Shown one piece after another: positions 50,556-61,965 of a stretch of 64,000 nucleotides of DNA. The number at the start of each line of letters is the position of its first letter. Position 1 is the first letter of the stretch. Made by a program: the position numbers and the translations under genes. The stretch comes from Atriophallophorus winterbourni (Eukaryota > Platyhelminthes > Trematoda > Plagiorchiida > Microphallidae): NCBI GenBank assembly GCA_013407085.1, contig JACCGJ010019685.1, positions 1 to 64,000 of the forward strand, read 5' to 3'. The notes under the pieces were generated by a model. The model was given only the letters and a program-made list of their open reading frames with translations, ran no database searches and was not told where the DNA came from.

Positions 50556-50622
50556 GATCATGGTCAACATGCCTTGGATTTCCAGGAATAAACTTTATTT
50601 ATTTATTTATTTATTCTGGAGT
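50556..50622 (+). mobile_element. Minimal family D insertion (3' tail only)
   Basis: CATGCCTTGGATTTCCAGGA, AATAAA and a TTTA repeat, the same 3' end as the family D elements at 58560-58612 and 63430-63487. It interrupts the F1 leader: the related scrap at 47.6 kb lacks it. Only about 65 bp were inserted. Confidence 0.75.
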
Positions 50623-51190
50623 TGGTTGTTTCATTCAATTAAATACAATACAATTTATTACAATTAGCGTTCCGAAAGGCAATTATTGATGACAAATTTA
50701 AGTTTGGAACCACCTGACATGAATGCAAATGCGCGAGAAATTGAAGATTATTGTGAAAGATTCGAAATTTGGTGGTGAACACGGCCGAAACCTGAAAATG
50801 ATAAAAAGTCTGTTCATTTTCTAAATGCAGCCAGAAAATCTGCAAATACGTTAATCAAAAATTAGCTTATCCGGATTCTCCTATTTCTCTTCCATACGAA
50901 GCGCTGAAAGTGCTTTTATTGCTACATGTGAAGCCTGTACACTTCTAAGCAACTGAACGAGCAAAATTTCATTCAATGTTGCGTCAGCCCAATCAAGAAA
51001 TTCGCGATTTTATTCTACAGTTGTTAATGCAGGCAGCAAAATGCGACTTCGGTGATTTGTTACAAATGTAATAAAAGGATCGCCTTATTGCTGAAATAAA
51101 TGACAGTGTTTTACAGAATGAGCTTTTGAAATTGCCGAAACCCTCTTCGAAGTTGTTCGAGCTCATTTTGAACAGTATAAAGATGCGCAT

Positions 51191-51478
51191 GTGGCAACTA
51201 CAGATTTGTCGCCAGCAGAAAGTTCTGTCATGTTTAATACACATAAACGTGAAAGAGCAAAGAATGCTATAGCAAAGCAACAGTTAAAATATCAACCGAA
51301 TTATCGTCGCGTTGCTGATAGCAATTCAAATTCAATCAAAATTAGGAAGTGTGCGTCATGCGGCAGACTGCACTCACGCCACACTTACCTATTTCGACAG
51401 GCCAGATGTCACAAGTACGGAAAAACCGGCCATATCCACTCCGTTTGCCGAACTTCTAAAACGTATCGGACTAATTGA
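51191..51478 (+). pseudogene. F1 gag nucleocapsid region
   Basis: KCASCGRLH followed by a CCHC-type knuckle CHKYGKTGHIHSVC in which the second Cys has become Tyr. Upstream gag (from about 50690) is open only in pieces. Confidence 0.7.
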
Positions 51479-51846
51479 GAAACCCTCAAGTAAGCAACAT
51501 TAATGACGCATTCAAATCATTATCTTTGACAGTGACATCTCGCAATTTTAGCCATATTCGTAAAACCCTTTCTTGTGTTTCTAGTGGTGCATCCTTAGAT
51601 TTCATTCTAGATACGAGTAGCGTTGAATCGCTTATTATTCAGACAGATCTAGAACAATTTGCTCCTAATGCGAAAGTCCAACCGACTAGCCTCACAATTA
51701 AAGGCATTACTGGGCATTCTATTTCTGTCGTTAAATCGTGTATCATCTCAATCCAAGATGAAAGCAATATTGCTGCCTGTAGATTCATCATTATTCGAAC
51801 TAGTCCATCTATTCTAGGTCTGAAAGCAATGCAAGCTCTCTTTTGA
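51475..51846 (+). pseudogene. F1 retropepsin-like protease region
   Basis: FILDTSSVESLI has the Asp-Thr-Ser form of the aspartic protease motif, with a later hydrophobic ILGLKAMQALF in place of the usual ILG region. It is followed by a stop; other pieces of pol are in different frames. Confidence 0.7.
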
Positions 51847-52269
51847 CAACGTCTGAAGATACCTTAGAGTTGAAGAATCTCATAATAAAATGTTCGAAAG
51901 CAACTGGTGGAATTCGAATTCCTCCAATTTCTCTTAACGTAGAAGGAAACCATGTGTTCCTCAAACGATACCTTATTCCATATGGACTCTGAGAACCTGT
52001 TGGAAAAGCTTTGACAGATCTATGTTCCAAAGGTATCATAGGAAAGGTTGAGTCCTCTGTTTAGGGCACACCTATTGTCACAGCGTTGAAGTCGGATCGA
52101 AGACCCCAAGGATTTGCGGCAATTATCGTCTACCATTTAATACTAGATTGTTAAAGCGAACATGCACGACAGTTAAACCCGGAGATATTTTAAACAAATT
52201 GACGTGATCCAAATTCTTTTCGAAGATTGATATAAAAGACGCTTACCTACAAATACCGATCAGTCTTCA

Positions 52270-52836
52270 ATGTTAACTACCACCAATACAACATTTGGTT
52301 TATTTCGGTATAAATGCTTACCTTTCGGTTTGTGCATTTCTCCTGCTATATTTCAACAAGTTATGAATGATATTACTCGCTATATGGTTGGAGTTGAAGT
52401 ATATCAGGATGATGTTATCGTGCATGCGTCAATACGATCTCTTTATGATGAACGTTTATTGTTTCGTAGATTTCCTTATACAAATGTTGCCGGTAATCCG
52501 AAAAAGTGTTTGTTTTCTGTTTCCAATTTTGAATGCTTTGGATACATTGTTGATGGTAATGGTTATAAACCAGATCTCAATCGTATACTCCCAATGACCA
52601 ATGCTGAGTCTCCGAAGAACATGACACAATTAGGTTCTCTTATCGGTGCATTGCAATATAATTCGAGGTTCATTCTGAATTTCAATGTAAAAGCTTCACC
52701 ATTTTTTTACTTTAATCAAAATAAACTTTTGTGTGGACTAATGAACATTAACAGTGTTTACGCAGCATTTTATTATAAAGTCAGATGCAGTTCTTCGTCC
52801 ATTTACTCCCAGAATCCATTCCTTTGTAATTACTGA
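52270..52836 (+). pseudogene. F1 reverse transcriptase palm
   Basis: FGLFRYKCLPFGLCISPAIF and the YxDD box VEVYQDDVIVHA identify a Ty3/gypsy RT, continuing with GNPKKCLFSVSNFECFGYIV. The fingers upstream are in a broken frame from about 52200. It is a defective relic. Confidence 0.85.
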
Positions 52837-52879
52837 TGCATCATCTGATGTAATTGATGCTGTTCTCGAGCAAAATTGA

Positions 52880-53170
52880 AATCCGGTAATTTGCATTTCT
52901 TGCGAGCTAACTACTGCCGAAAAGAATTATGCTCAAACACACCGTGAAGCGTTAGCTGTCTATTGGTCCATTCAACGTTTGCACAAATTCCTGTTTGGTC
53001 ATCGTTTTACCATCGTTGCCGAACATGAATCCATAAAATTTATATACGATCCTGGTGAAACTATTTCGAAAATCACTGCCGCGATGGTTTAAAGATGGAG
53101 CATAGCACTCAGTGCTTATGATTATGCAATTGAACATTGAAGTGCTAAACACATTCAACATGTAGATTAC
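52880..53170 (+). pseudogene. F1 RNase H region
   Basis: Frames contain ELTTAEKNYAQTHREALAVY, HRFTIVAEHESIKFIYD and HIQHVDYLSRQS, the typical end of gypsy RNase H, with at least two stops. Confidence 0.75.
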
Positions 53171-53639
53171 CTGTCACGCCAGTCACTACAAGATGCGAAA
53201 CCTAATTATACCGGACAAACTCCAGCTATGATATGCGAAGCAAGATCCCTGAGATCAAATCAGTTGGGTCTGGGATCAGCTGAAGTTTCATTTCATCGTG
53301 ATAATGAATTACGATTGAGCTCTAGTATCGTACTTGGCAATATGGGTAAATACATGGTAAAAATAATGGACCTTGATGATAACTCAATGCATCGCCGTCA
53401 TGTTGATTAAATTAACCACAGAGATACAGGTCATTTACGTTCCGATTCTGATTGCATTGACCATCATAACACCACTATCCTAAATACTTCTGCAGATGCT
53501 GAACTGGAAATACTGTTAAGAAGATCAGAACGTTTGATGATCAAGCCTTACCGGGATTATAGAAACTCAGGATCATTCGCAAACTGCGGTTAATATGGTG
53601 ACTGTTCGAATACCAATTAATAATATTGAATCAATAATG

Positions 53640-54777
53640 ATCAATAATGTTGCTGGTATCCGTCGGTCGATGTCGACCATGGATGTACATCACAATCGCA
53701 TGAATTTCATGTTTTGCAGCTTTTTGAATGACTGAACAGTCCGGTTCGGGAGGAACAATCTCTCCCGCGACGCTTGCAACGATAGTTGAACTCTGTTGTA
53801 TTGCATCAGTTGCACGCCGGTGGTGTGATCTGCGTTCAGCAGCCAAGAGCTGTATTTGCTACTCCCCGGCTTGCATACGACGCTTTACACAATGCCTCCA
53901 AAGTGAGTGGTCAAGAGCAAGTTCTTCCCAGCTCGCAATGTCAATGTCAAGAGCTTTCATATCTCTTTTGCAAATATCTTTGTACCGCAAGTGCGGTCTG
54001 CCTAATGGTCGACTTCCTAATTGCAACTCACCATTTTCCATTCTATGGACAATACCACGCCTTCGCAGGCGGCGCTGTCGCGATAGGATGAACATGCTCT
54101 GTAGACCAGCTTTTGAAAGCACTTCAGCGTTAGTCACTCTGTCCATTCACGATATGTTCAAGATACGACGGATGCTTCGTAGATGGAAAGCATTCAGCTC
54201 CCGTTCGTGCCTTGCGTGGGTGGTCCAGGTTTCACTGCCTTACAGTAAAGCATTTAGTACGCACGCGCTGCATAATATCATCTTCGTCTTTAGAGTCAGC
54301 TTGCGGTTACTCCAAACACGAGAGTTCAATCGGGACAAAATGACAGCTGCTCTACCAATCCGCTTATCAATCTCCGTGTCTAGCGAGAGGTTATTCGCAA
54401 CGGTTGAACAAAGATATGTGAAATGATATACTGGTTCAAGCTGACAGTTTCCAACAGTGATGATTGGTGGCGATACAGTCCCTTGACCAAGGAATTCGGT
54501 CTTGCTCATGCTGATTGTTATACCAAAGTCTTTGCATGCCGACGAAAAACAGTCCATTAGCGACTGTAGGTTCTCTTGGGAGTGAGCAATAGGGGCTGCA
54601 TCTTCGGCAAACAACACGTCACGAATTATCACATCCCGTACATTGGTTTGTGCTCTCAACCGGTTCAGGTTGAAAAGCTTACCATTACTTCGCGTGCGTA
54701 TGTATATGCCTTCTGTTCTCGTCCTGAAAGCGTGCTTCAGAAGCAGAGCAAAGAAAATGCATGGGAGCAAAAACAAT
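53640..54777 (-). mobile_element. RTE-type element, 5'-truncated, palm retained
   Basis: The minus frame 54776-54240 carries RT palm and thumb (DVIIRDVLFAEDAAPIAHSQ, KTEFLGQGTVSPPIITVGNC, DTEIDKRIGRAAVI), then the C-terminal region in decayed frames down to 53640. Same family as 14413-15283. The catalytic box reads FAED instead of FADD. It truncates the 3' LTR of F1 on the left and abuts the family D element on the right. Confidence 0.85.
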
Positions 54778-54991
54778 GAACAAATGCAATGTGAATCTGT
54801 AATTGAAAATAACTCTAATAGTTCCCAAAGTTCGACACGACCCCTCTTACCAAACCTTCCTACTTACAGAGAGGCACTAATCAGACCACCTCACCGACAA
54901 CGTATGCAGACAACTAACTATATAAGTGGTTCACCCAGTCTCAACAATCGTATTGACACATCTCGTTTCTTAATGAATAAACCCCTATCAT

Positions 54992-56185
54992 ATGAGCAAC
55001 ACTATCATCATTCATCACCTCCTCCTACACCTTTTTGTAATATTCAACCTTATTTTAATTCATCTATTATTACACAGGATCCCTCTCATTATAATAATTA
55101 TACTCCCCAAACTTTATTTTACAATCCTTATGTTTCTCGCTCCAATTATGAACCATACTTTAACACTAATACCACTTTTTTCAAAAATACATAAATTAAA
55201 TTCTAAGCATAGTAAACTTTCTAATGCACTCACCCCAAATCCTTTAAATTCCGACCTTTGTATTGTTCGTTTTCTGGTCATAAATTCTAGATCAATTATA
55301 CCCAAAATCCATATACTAAAATCTTACCTATCTTCTAAACATGTAGATATTATTCTTATAACTGAATCCTGGACCCGTGATGATGACTCTGACTCTGAAC
55401 TCATGATATCTAACTACCAGGTATTTAGGAGAAACCGCACTCCTAAACGAGGTGGTGGTTGCCATATTTATGTGCATTCAAGATTTAAAGCTAATAGTAT
55501 AACATCTTTGAATTTAACAGAACTTGAAGGTTCACTATGGATAGAACTACCTATACTAGATATTTTAATAGGCTGCATCTACTGCCCACCAGGCTCAACT
55601 TCATATAATCTGAATACATCAACTCAAGCTTTCATCGAAACGTCGTTACATCATTCACTTCATCAACGTATAGCCGGTGATTTTAACATGCCTAATTTAA
55701 ACTGGCACGATCGAAGTAAAGTTAGCTCTCATACAAATTTTATAAAAACGCATGACTTACTAGGTTACAAACAATTTATTCATAGACCAACTAGAAAGGG
55801 CAACATTCTTGACTTAGTTTGTACTCTAAATATTAATCCAAACAACTTACTAATATTGCCTTCCCCCTTTAATGGGGACCATAAAATATTATCCTCCCAC
55901 CTATCATGCACTTGCAAAGCTACCAATGAGGTCAAGACTCTTCACAGTTTCATTGATTGGAAGTTACTTTCAACACTTATAAGGATTGAAAATTGGTCTC
56001 AATTATTTCTTTCACATGATTTTCGAACTATATCCTCGACATTCTATTCGAAAACTATAAATTTAATCAATAAAGCTAGCAGTTCTAGAAAACGCATAAA
56101 ACAAACTAGGCTCGATAAAATGGGAAAGAAAATGAAAGAGTGGTCTACATTTGCAATCAACAATAACGACATCTTTGCTCGTTAA
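54992..56185 (+). CDS. Family D APE-type endonuclease (D1)
   Basis: From about codon 88: FLVINSRSIIPKIHILKSYL, IILITESWTRDD (catalytic Glu), RGGGCHIYVHS, IAGDFNMPNLNWHD (catalytic Asp), NGDHKILSSHL (Asp-His). It ends at a TAA where D2 has a sense codon, so the frame continues into the next entry. The upstream ~80 codons are in the wrong frame relative to ORF1 (54643-55194). Confidence 0.85.
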   Translation: MSNTIIIHHLLLHLFVIFNLILIHLLLHRIPLIIIIILPKLYFTILMFLAPIMNHTLTLIPLFSKIHKLNSKHSKLSNALTPNPLNSDLCIVRFLVINSRSIIPKIHILKSYLSSKHVDIILITESWTRDDDSDSELMISNYQVFRRNRTPKRGGGCHIYVHSRFKANSITSLNLTELEGSLWIELPILDILIGCIYCPPGSTSYNLNTSTQAFIETSLHHSLHQRIAGDFNMPNLNWHDRSKVSSHTNFIKTHDLLGYKQFIHRPTRKGNILDLVCTLNINPNNLLILPSPFNGDHKILSSHLSCTCKATNEVKTLHSFIDWKLLSTLIRIENWSQLFLSHDFRTISSTFYSKTINLINKASSSRKRIKQTRLDKMGKKMKEWSTFAINNNDIFAR

Positions 56186-56200
56186 CGTTCTTATGAACTA

Positions 56201-56866
56201 TTGAGTGACCACAAAATCATTCTAGACCACACATTGATTGCATCAGAAAATAGAGAACTGAACAGTTGTGATAAACTAAAATCACTAAGCAGGTTATTCA
56301 AACCACGATCCGTAAACTCAACCAGCGAAGTAGATTTTATTATTCATGATCGAACTTATAATTCGGCAGAAATGAGAATTACAGACGCTATTACAATCTG
56401 CGAAGAATTTCTTAAATATTTCAATACTACTTACAATACTTCCATCTATAAAGATATGACTAGAACATTTCTATCACCTAGTGTATTAAACACTATATGC
56501 ATAAATCTGAATGACATCAATGAAGTCTGCAAGCAAACTACGTTCAGTCTCAAGCCAGACATAACAGGCATTCCACCCGCAATTTGCAGAATGGGTGGTG
56601 ACGATTTCAAACTTCTTCTACTGAACTTATTTAACACTTCAATCGAATCTGGAATCTTACCTTTAGAATGGAAACACTCTGTCGTTACATCCAGACATAA
56701 ATCTGGCTCGAAGCACACGGTATCAAATTATAACCCAATTAACCACACAGCAATACTATCTAGATTACTAGAAAAAATAATAAAAAAAGCTATCCTTAAT
56801 CACTTATCTCCAAGTTTCTTCTCTAAAGCTCAACATGGCTTCCAAAATAAAAGATCATGCATTTAA
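56201..56866 (+). CDS. Family D linker and RT fingers (D1)
   Basis: Contains ITGIPPAICRMGGDDFKLLL, PLEWKHSVV and KAQHGFQNKRSCI. It is in frame with the preceding and following segments; the stops at both ends are point changes relative to D2. Confidence 0.85.
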   Translation: MSDHKIILDHTLIASENRELNSCDKLKSLSRLFKPRSVNSTSEVDFIIHDRTYNSAEMRITDAITICEEFLKYFNTTYNTSIYKDMTRTFLSPSVLNTICINLNDINEVCKQTTFSLKPDITGIPPAICRMGGDDFKLLLLNLFNTSIESGILPLEWKHSVVTSRHKSGSKHTVSNYNPINHTAILSRLLEKIIKKAILNHLSPSFFSKAQHGFQNKRSCI

Positions 56867-56902
56867 TGTCAGCTTGAATACCTTGACTATATTACTACAT
56901 CG

Positions 56903-58078
56903 ATGGAGGAAGGTTCGGCAGTTGTAGTTGTCTTCCTAGACATAACTAAAGCATTTGATACTGTTCCTCATAAGATATTATTATCCATACTTGAATCATA
57001 TGGCATCGGTGGTAATCTTCTTTCCTGGTTAACTTCTTTTCTTACTGATCGCACTTACTCTGTTGAAGTTAATGGCCGTAGATCACGCAGCCTACCTATT
57101 CCCAGTGGAGTGATTCAAGGTAGCGTATTAGGCCCCTTACTATTTCTTATATATATAAATGACATACATAGCGTCATTTCGCATAGCAAACTGTTCTTAT
57201 TCGCTGATGACATGAAAGTTGTCATCACTTTCCCAGCTAATCAAGCACAAACTTATATAGCTCGACTAAACAATGATTTAGCTGCACTTGCAGATTGGGC
57301 AAAAAATAATGGTCTAACGTTCTCAACAGCAAAATCTAATTTTATGCCTATAAGATGCACGATACAAAATAACTCAATCCTTCTAAACAATAACGCAATT
57401 CAAATGATTGACAGCACGCGTGATTTAGGATTTCGATATTCTTCATCACTCACTTTCAACGAACAGATACGCCACCTTATTACTAAAGCCAGACAAAGTA
57501 TGAATACTATACACAGATCTATAATTCAGCCTCATTGTAAACTAGAAATGTATAAATTATTCACCATTCCTATCTTTGACTATTGTAACATAATATATAC
57601 TAATATAAATAAAACCGATAGCATAGTTTTAGAAAAGATACAACGTTCTTTCTCAAAATCAATAATCGGTTATACCACCAAACAATCCTATAGAGAAAGA
57701 TGTATACAACTGAAACTCGATCCTCTATGGTTTCGCAGACTTAAGCATAACCTCATCTTATTCTTTAAAATACTGTCAACGGATAATATGGAAATACGTT
57801 CGAATATTCATATACGGCATGATTCTAAATATAGCTTGAGAAACAGTGAAAAAACTATTAAGTTACCAAGGTTTCGTACTAAAGTAAGGAACAGTTTCTT
57901 CTTGACTAAATATGCTAAACTGTGGAATCTTCTTCCAAAATATATAAGACTCAGTTCCTCTTTAAATGAATTCAAATCACATCTAGCTTTATTTCTTACC
58001 GTTGATAAAATTCGCAATCTTCTTAATTTAAATGTTCTACCTGATGATTTATATAATAATGGCATTCCTGGTTATTGA
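56903..58078 (+). CDS. Family D reverse transcriptase palm to C-terminus (D1)
   Basis: Starts at motif A (VVVFLDITKAFDTVPHK), then GVIQGSVLGPLLFLIYINDI, the catalytic LFLFADDMKVVI and the conserved C-terminus ending FRTKVRNSFFLTKYAKLWNL and LPDDLYNNGIPGY. 391 codons without interruption. The first ATG is internal to the domain, so this is the 3' part of ORF2, not an independent gene. Confidence 0.88.
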   Translation: MEEGSAVVVVFLDITKAFDTVPHKILLSILESYGIGGNLLSWLTSFLTDRTYSVEVNGRRSRSLPIPSGVIQGSVLGPLLFLIYINDIHSVISHSKLFLFADDMKVVITFPANQAQTYIARLNNDLAALADWAKNNGLTFSTAKSNFMPIRCTIQNNSILLNNNAIQMIDSTRDLGFRYSSSLTFNEQIRHLITKARQSMNTIHRSIIQPHCKLEMYKLFTIPIFDYCNIIYTNINKTDSIVLEKIQRSFSKSIIGYTTKQSYRERCIQLKLDPLWFRRLKHNLILFFKILSTDNMEIRSNIHIRHDSKYSLRNSEKTIKLPRFRTKVRNSFFLTKYAKLWNLLPKYIRLSSSLNEFKSHLALFLTVDKIRNLLNLNVLPDDLYNNGIPGY

Positions 58079-58639
58079 TATTAAATAAACGTTCATATCG
58101 TTGGAAACAACATTCTCTCCTTCTGAGATTTTTCTCCACAGCAAAATTCTCAATCCGCACCAAAATGAAACTGGCCCCCAGACCTCAAACTAGTGGAATA
58201 AACCACCTTCGCCTAGCGGACAAGAAAACGGCTCATTGTCAGGAAAGATCAATCTATTTACAACAATCAAAATGAAAAATTTGGAACATCAACAATAGAG
58301 ATTCTTCGCGCATCTTTGATGGACCTTATCCATTGATCATCAGTGTTGCCGGAAACATTCTAGACTTTTCCTTGCAATAGCTGTGTTTTCGTAATATATC
58401 AGATCACGTACCAAATACCTGGAAACAACTTTAAATACCGTTAGCTTTATATTTATTGAACGTTGAATTCCGCTGAAACAAATGACCTTGAACAAACTGT
58501 TTTTGCAAATGTACATCCTATAATCTGATTGTACAAAGCTTTTGGAAATTATCGAACACGTTAAACATGCCCTAAATTTCAGAGAATAAAATTTATTTAT
58601 TCATTTATTTAAATAGCAACAAACTGGCAGCTTCTACAC

Positions 58640-58835
58640 CACTGTCTGTCTACCCTGCAAGATAGGTTTGAACCGTTGGTGCACGTCAAGCAACGCAACA
58701 AGCCACAGTGGTGGACACCTGCGATGCGACGAGTGAATTTTTAAATTACGTGACACAATCACTAGATTCAAACCATGGAGTCATAGTTGTATTCATTGAC
58801 ACTTAAATATTTGGCGCGCGCTTGAATACGGTACG
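58640..58835 (+). mobile_element. Family D-like RT scrap
   Basis: The frame reads FLNYVTQSLDSNHGVIVVFI, matching the segment before motif A of D1, and then breaks. It lies between the D1 tail and D2. Confidence 0.55.
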
Positions 58836-59059
58836 TGATCCCAATTACATTTCCATATTACTTTTCCCCCTCTATGCGCTACATACCGGAACCGATAACT
58901 TGTGATAATATCCTAAAGTTAAAATTTACGTTCTACGATATTCTATATAATATGCATCCTTTAACAATAATCTAACACTGCATTAAAATTCGTAAAATTT
59001 CTCAAACAAGAAATTGCACCGTAAGGTTAGATAATGACACTTCTTTAATCTTAAATAAA

Positions 59060-59710
59060 TTGAAAAAAGGAGAATCTGAAATATTGAGTCAACGTGAAGA
59101 AAAAACAACTTCTCAGACATTATTTGATTCTCTTAAACCTTTATCATCTCTTATGAAGCCTAATTCCATTATTGATAATGATATTCTTATACAAACCAAT
59201 AAATTTGTTGAAACTCTTTGTACTGAAATTACTCAAAGAGAATCTCGTTCTAAGAACATCATTTTATTCAACGTAGCTGATAATTATCCATTAAATGACT
59301 TGAAAAGGCAATTTCTCACTTCATACGGTATTCCGAAAGATTGTGCTGATTTTGTCCGTTTAGGCAAAAATAGCCTGGAACAACGAACTCCAATACTCAT
59401 AAAATTCACCGATAAATGTTCTGTTTCATATATATTGAACAATAGAAATATTTCGAAATCCATTCCTAGATTTTCTAACGTTACTATAAAGGCAGACCTC
59501 ACCCCTATGCAGAGGCGTTTCGGTCATAAGAAACGCAAAATTACAATTATTTCCACAACTCAGTCTTCTTCTGATTCATCTGAGTGTATGCAGTGTGATT
59601 CACCTGTAGTTACTACACCTTCAAGAAGCCAAGATTTATCACCTGCAAACGACATAGTTCACAGAACATCGCCACCCACTAAGCGTTCACTTCCCCTACC
59701 TACTTTTTGA
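59060..59710 (+). CDS. Family D ORF1 protein (D2)
   Basis: About 216 codons plus an open upstream extension. It has an RRM-like region (RSKNIILFNVAD, CADFVRLGKNSLEQRTPILI), a basic segment QRRFGHKKRKI, then a Ser/Pro-rich tail with SECMQCDSP. No cysteine finger is seen. The likely role is RNA binding in the retrotransposition particle. Confidence 0.75.
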   Translation: MKKGESEILSQREEKTTSQTLFDSLKPLSSLMKPNSIIDNDILIQTNKFVETLCTEITQRESRSKNIILFNVADNYPLNDLKRQFLTSYGIPKDCADFVRLGKNSLEQRTPILIKFTDKCSVSYILNNRNISKSIPRFSNVTIKADLTPMQRRFGHKKRKITIISTTQSSSDSSECMQCDSPVVTTPSRSQDLSPANDIVHRTSPPTKRSLPLPTF

Positions 59711-60367
59711 CAGACACGACCTCTTCTCCCAAATCTTGGCTGATTTGGAAACACAGCATTCAAAATGCTCCCAAACAAACAAATGACGTTGGTGAATAAT
59801 AATAAGCACGCACATTATACCAGTTACCGTATTCAACCACCATTCCCCTCTAAACAGTATAATCAGTCTCTTATTGACTACAATTTGCTTCATAGACCCT
59901 CCCCTTACTCCCCTGGTTATAATGCTCAACCATTTCACTCCTCTAATTCAATGACTCAAAATCCTCCATTTTACAATTGATACACATCTCAATACGTACC
60001 ATACACGCCTTTTTATGATCATGCCAATTTTTTTCCAAAAATAATAAATTAAATAATATTTGCTCTAAATTTTTGTCTCAACTTACTTCCACTCCTTTTA
60101 ATCCCGCTCCTTTTTATGTTAGTATTCTACGCATAAATGCCCGACAAATTACCCTTTAAAATTCAAATGCCTAAATCTTTTCTCATTACGAACTTAGTAG
60201 ACATTATTCTTATAACTGAAACGTGAACCCGAGATGACCAGCCTGACTCAACACTCATAGTACCTAATTACAAGATATTCAGGAATAACGGAAGTGCGAA
60301 ACGGGGAGGTGGTACTCTTATCTATGTTCATTCCAAATTTAAAGCTGATACCTTTACTTCGCATAGT

Positions 60368-60865
60368 TTGTCAGAACTAGAAGACTCAACATGGATTGTA
60401 TTACCATCCTTAGATCTCTTAATAGGTTGTATTTATTATCCACCGTATTCAACTATCTCTAAAATGGATTCCTTAATTAATGCGTTTATAGAAGCATCTC
60501 TACATGACACAAAATATAAGCTTATTTCTGGTGACTTCAACATGCCAAAATTAAACTGGCACGATCGTGCATATCACAGCTGCTATACACCTTTCACTAG
60601 AACGATTGACTTACTAGGATATAAGCAATTTATTGACCAACCTACAAGAAATGACAATATCTTAGACCTAGTCTTCACTCTGAACCTTTTTCCAGCTAAC
60701 CTGAAGGTAATTCCATCTTTCCTTAACAGTGACCATAGAATATTATCATTTCAAATATTATGCGCCACAACTTCTGTCAATTCTTCGCAGCCATCTAATA
60801 ATAAGCATACCTACAACTACATTAACTGGAATCTACTGTCAGAATTCATTAGAACAGAAGACTAG
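60368..60865 (+). CDS. Family D endonuclease, second half (D2)
   Basis: Contains SGDFNMPKLNWHDR and SDHRILSFQI. The first half (TET, RGGGTLIYVHS) is in the same region upstream with stops at about 60223. Confidence 0.8.
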   Translation: MSELEDSTWIVLPSLDLLIGCIYYPPYSTISKMDSLINAFIEASLHDTKYKLISGDFNMPKLNWHDRAYHSCYTPFTRTIDLLGYKQFIDQPTRNDNILDLVFTLNLFPANLKVIPSFLNSDHRILSFQILCATTSVNSSQPSNNKHTYNYINWNLLSEFIRTED

Positions 60866-60922
60866 AGCCGATTCTTCCTCTCTAGTGATTTCACAACAGT
60901 CTCTTCAACATTTCATTCACAA

Positions 60923-61687
60923 TTGAGAGGGTTACTTATGAAGGCATCATATAAGCTCATTAGGCACACAAAATTAATGGAAGCCAAGAAAATAGAAAAG
61001 AAAATGATGAAACTACATTTCGTTGCTGTAAAAACACATGACATTTTCGCCCTTCTTCGTTCTTATGAACTATCAAGAAGTCACAGATATGCTTTAGATA
61101 GCACGCTTAGAGCCGACGAAAACAAAGCTCTTATAAGTCAGGATAAGCCGAAATCACTAAGTAAACTTTTCAAGTTAAGATTATCCAACTCACCCAGCAA
61201 CATAGATTTCATTATCAAATATTGTAATTCATCCGCAGTTGAAACAATTGTTAGTTCACCTGATGCTATCTGCGAAGAATTCCTTCTTTACTTTAACTCT
61301 ACCTACAACAATTCAAACTACGTTTACACAACCAGTCATCTTCCTTCGCCGAATACACTAAATACTTTGAGTATAAACCTGAGTGACATAAATAAATTAT
61401 GTCAGCAATCAACTGTCAGTCTTAAACCTGACACAGCAGGCATACCTCCAGCCATATGCAAAATGGGTGGTAAAGACTTTCAACTTCTCCTGCTTAACCT
61501 ATTTAACGCATCTATTGAATCTGGTACCTTTCCGGCAGAATGGAAACACTCGATTGTTATACCTAGATGCAAATCTGGCTCAAAACACTTAGTTACTAAC
61601 TACCGACCAATAAATCATACAGCCTTCTTATCAAGATTATTTGAAAAAATTGTAAAGAAAGCTATGCTTGAATATCCTGACACCTAG
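60923..61687 (+). CDS. Family D linker and RT fingers (D2)
   Basis: Contains HDIFALLRSYELSRSH (sense codons where D1 has a stop), TAGIPPAICKMGGKDFQLLL and NYRPINHTAFLSRLFEKIVK. Ends by a frameshift near 61680. Confidence 0.8.
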   Translation: MRGLLMKASYKLIRHTKLMEAKKIEKKMMKLHFVAVKTHDIFALLRSYELSRSHRYALDSTLRADENKALISQDKPKSLSKLFKLRLSNSPSNIDFIIKYCNSSAVETIVSSPDAICEEFLLYFNSTYNNSNYVYTTSHLPSPNTLNTLSINLSDINKLCQQSTVSLKPDTAGIPPAICKMGGKDFQLLLLNLFNASIESGTFPAEWKHSIVIPRCKSGSKHLVTNYRPINHTAFLSRLFEKIVKKAMLEYPDT

Positions 61688-61965
61688 TTTCTTTTCTAAG
61701 GCACAGCACGGATTTCCTTAACAAAAGATCCTGCATTACTTGCCAGCTAGAATACTTAGACTGCATCACAAGTTCAATTGAAATTGTCTTTTCAGTTATA
61801 GTTGTCTTCCTTGATATAACCAAAGCTTTCGACACAGTACCGCATAACCCATTACTATCTAAGCTAAGTTCATTTGGTATAGGTGGCAATCTTCATTCTT
61901 GGCTCACTTCTTTTCTTACAGATCGCACATACTGTGTTGAGGTTAATGGTCACAGATCGCGCACC

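Larger units (their letters stand above)
50411..53645 (+). mobile_element. Gypsy-type LTR element F1, defective
   Basis: An LTR-like start (TGTGGTGACTGTTTGAAC at 50413) recurs as TGGTGACTGTTCGAAT at 53596, where the 3' LTR is cut by an RTE insertion. The interior has gag (50690-51470), protease (51520-51846), RT (52200-52836), RNase H (52880-53170) and the last part of integrase (53270-53410). The integrase core is missing. Stops are frequent. It is AT-rich and unrelated at the nucleotide level to E1/E2. Confidence 0.82.
54778..58612 (+). mobile_element. Jockey-like element family D, copy D1, nearly intact EN-RT
   Basis: Starts within ORF1 (MQCESV, matching MQCDSP of D2). ORF2 follows: endonuclease (55200-55915) and RT (56201-58078), with only two in-frame stops (56183-56185 and 56864-56866) across some 950 codons. 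The 3' UTR ends with CATGCCCTAAATTTCAGAGA, AATAAA and a TTTA-rich tail at 58585-58612. It is AT-rich compared with families A-C. Confidence 0.88.
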
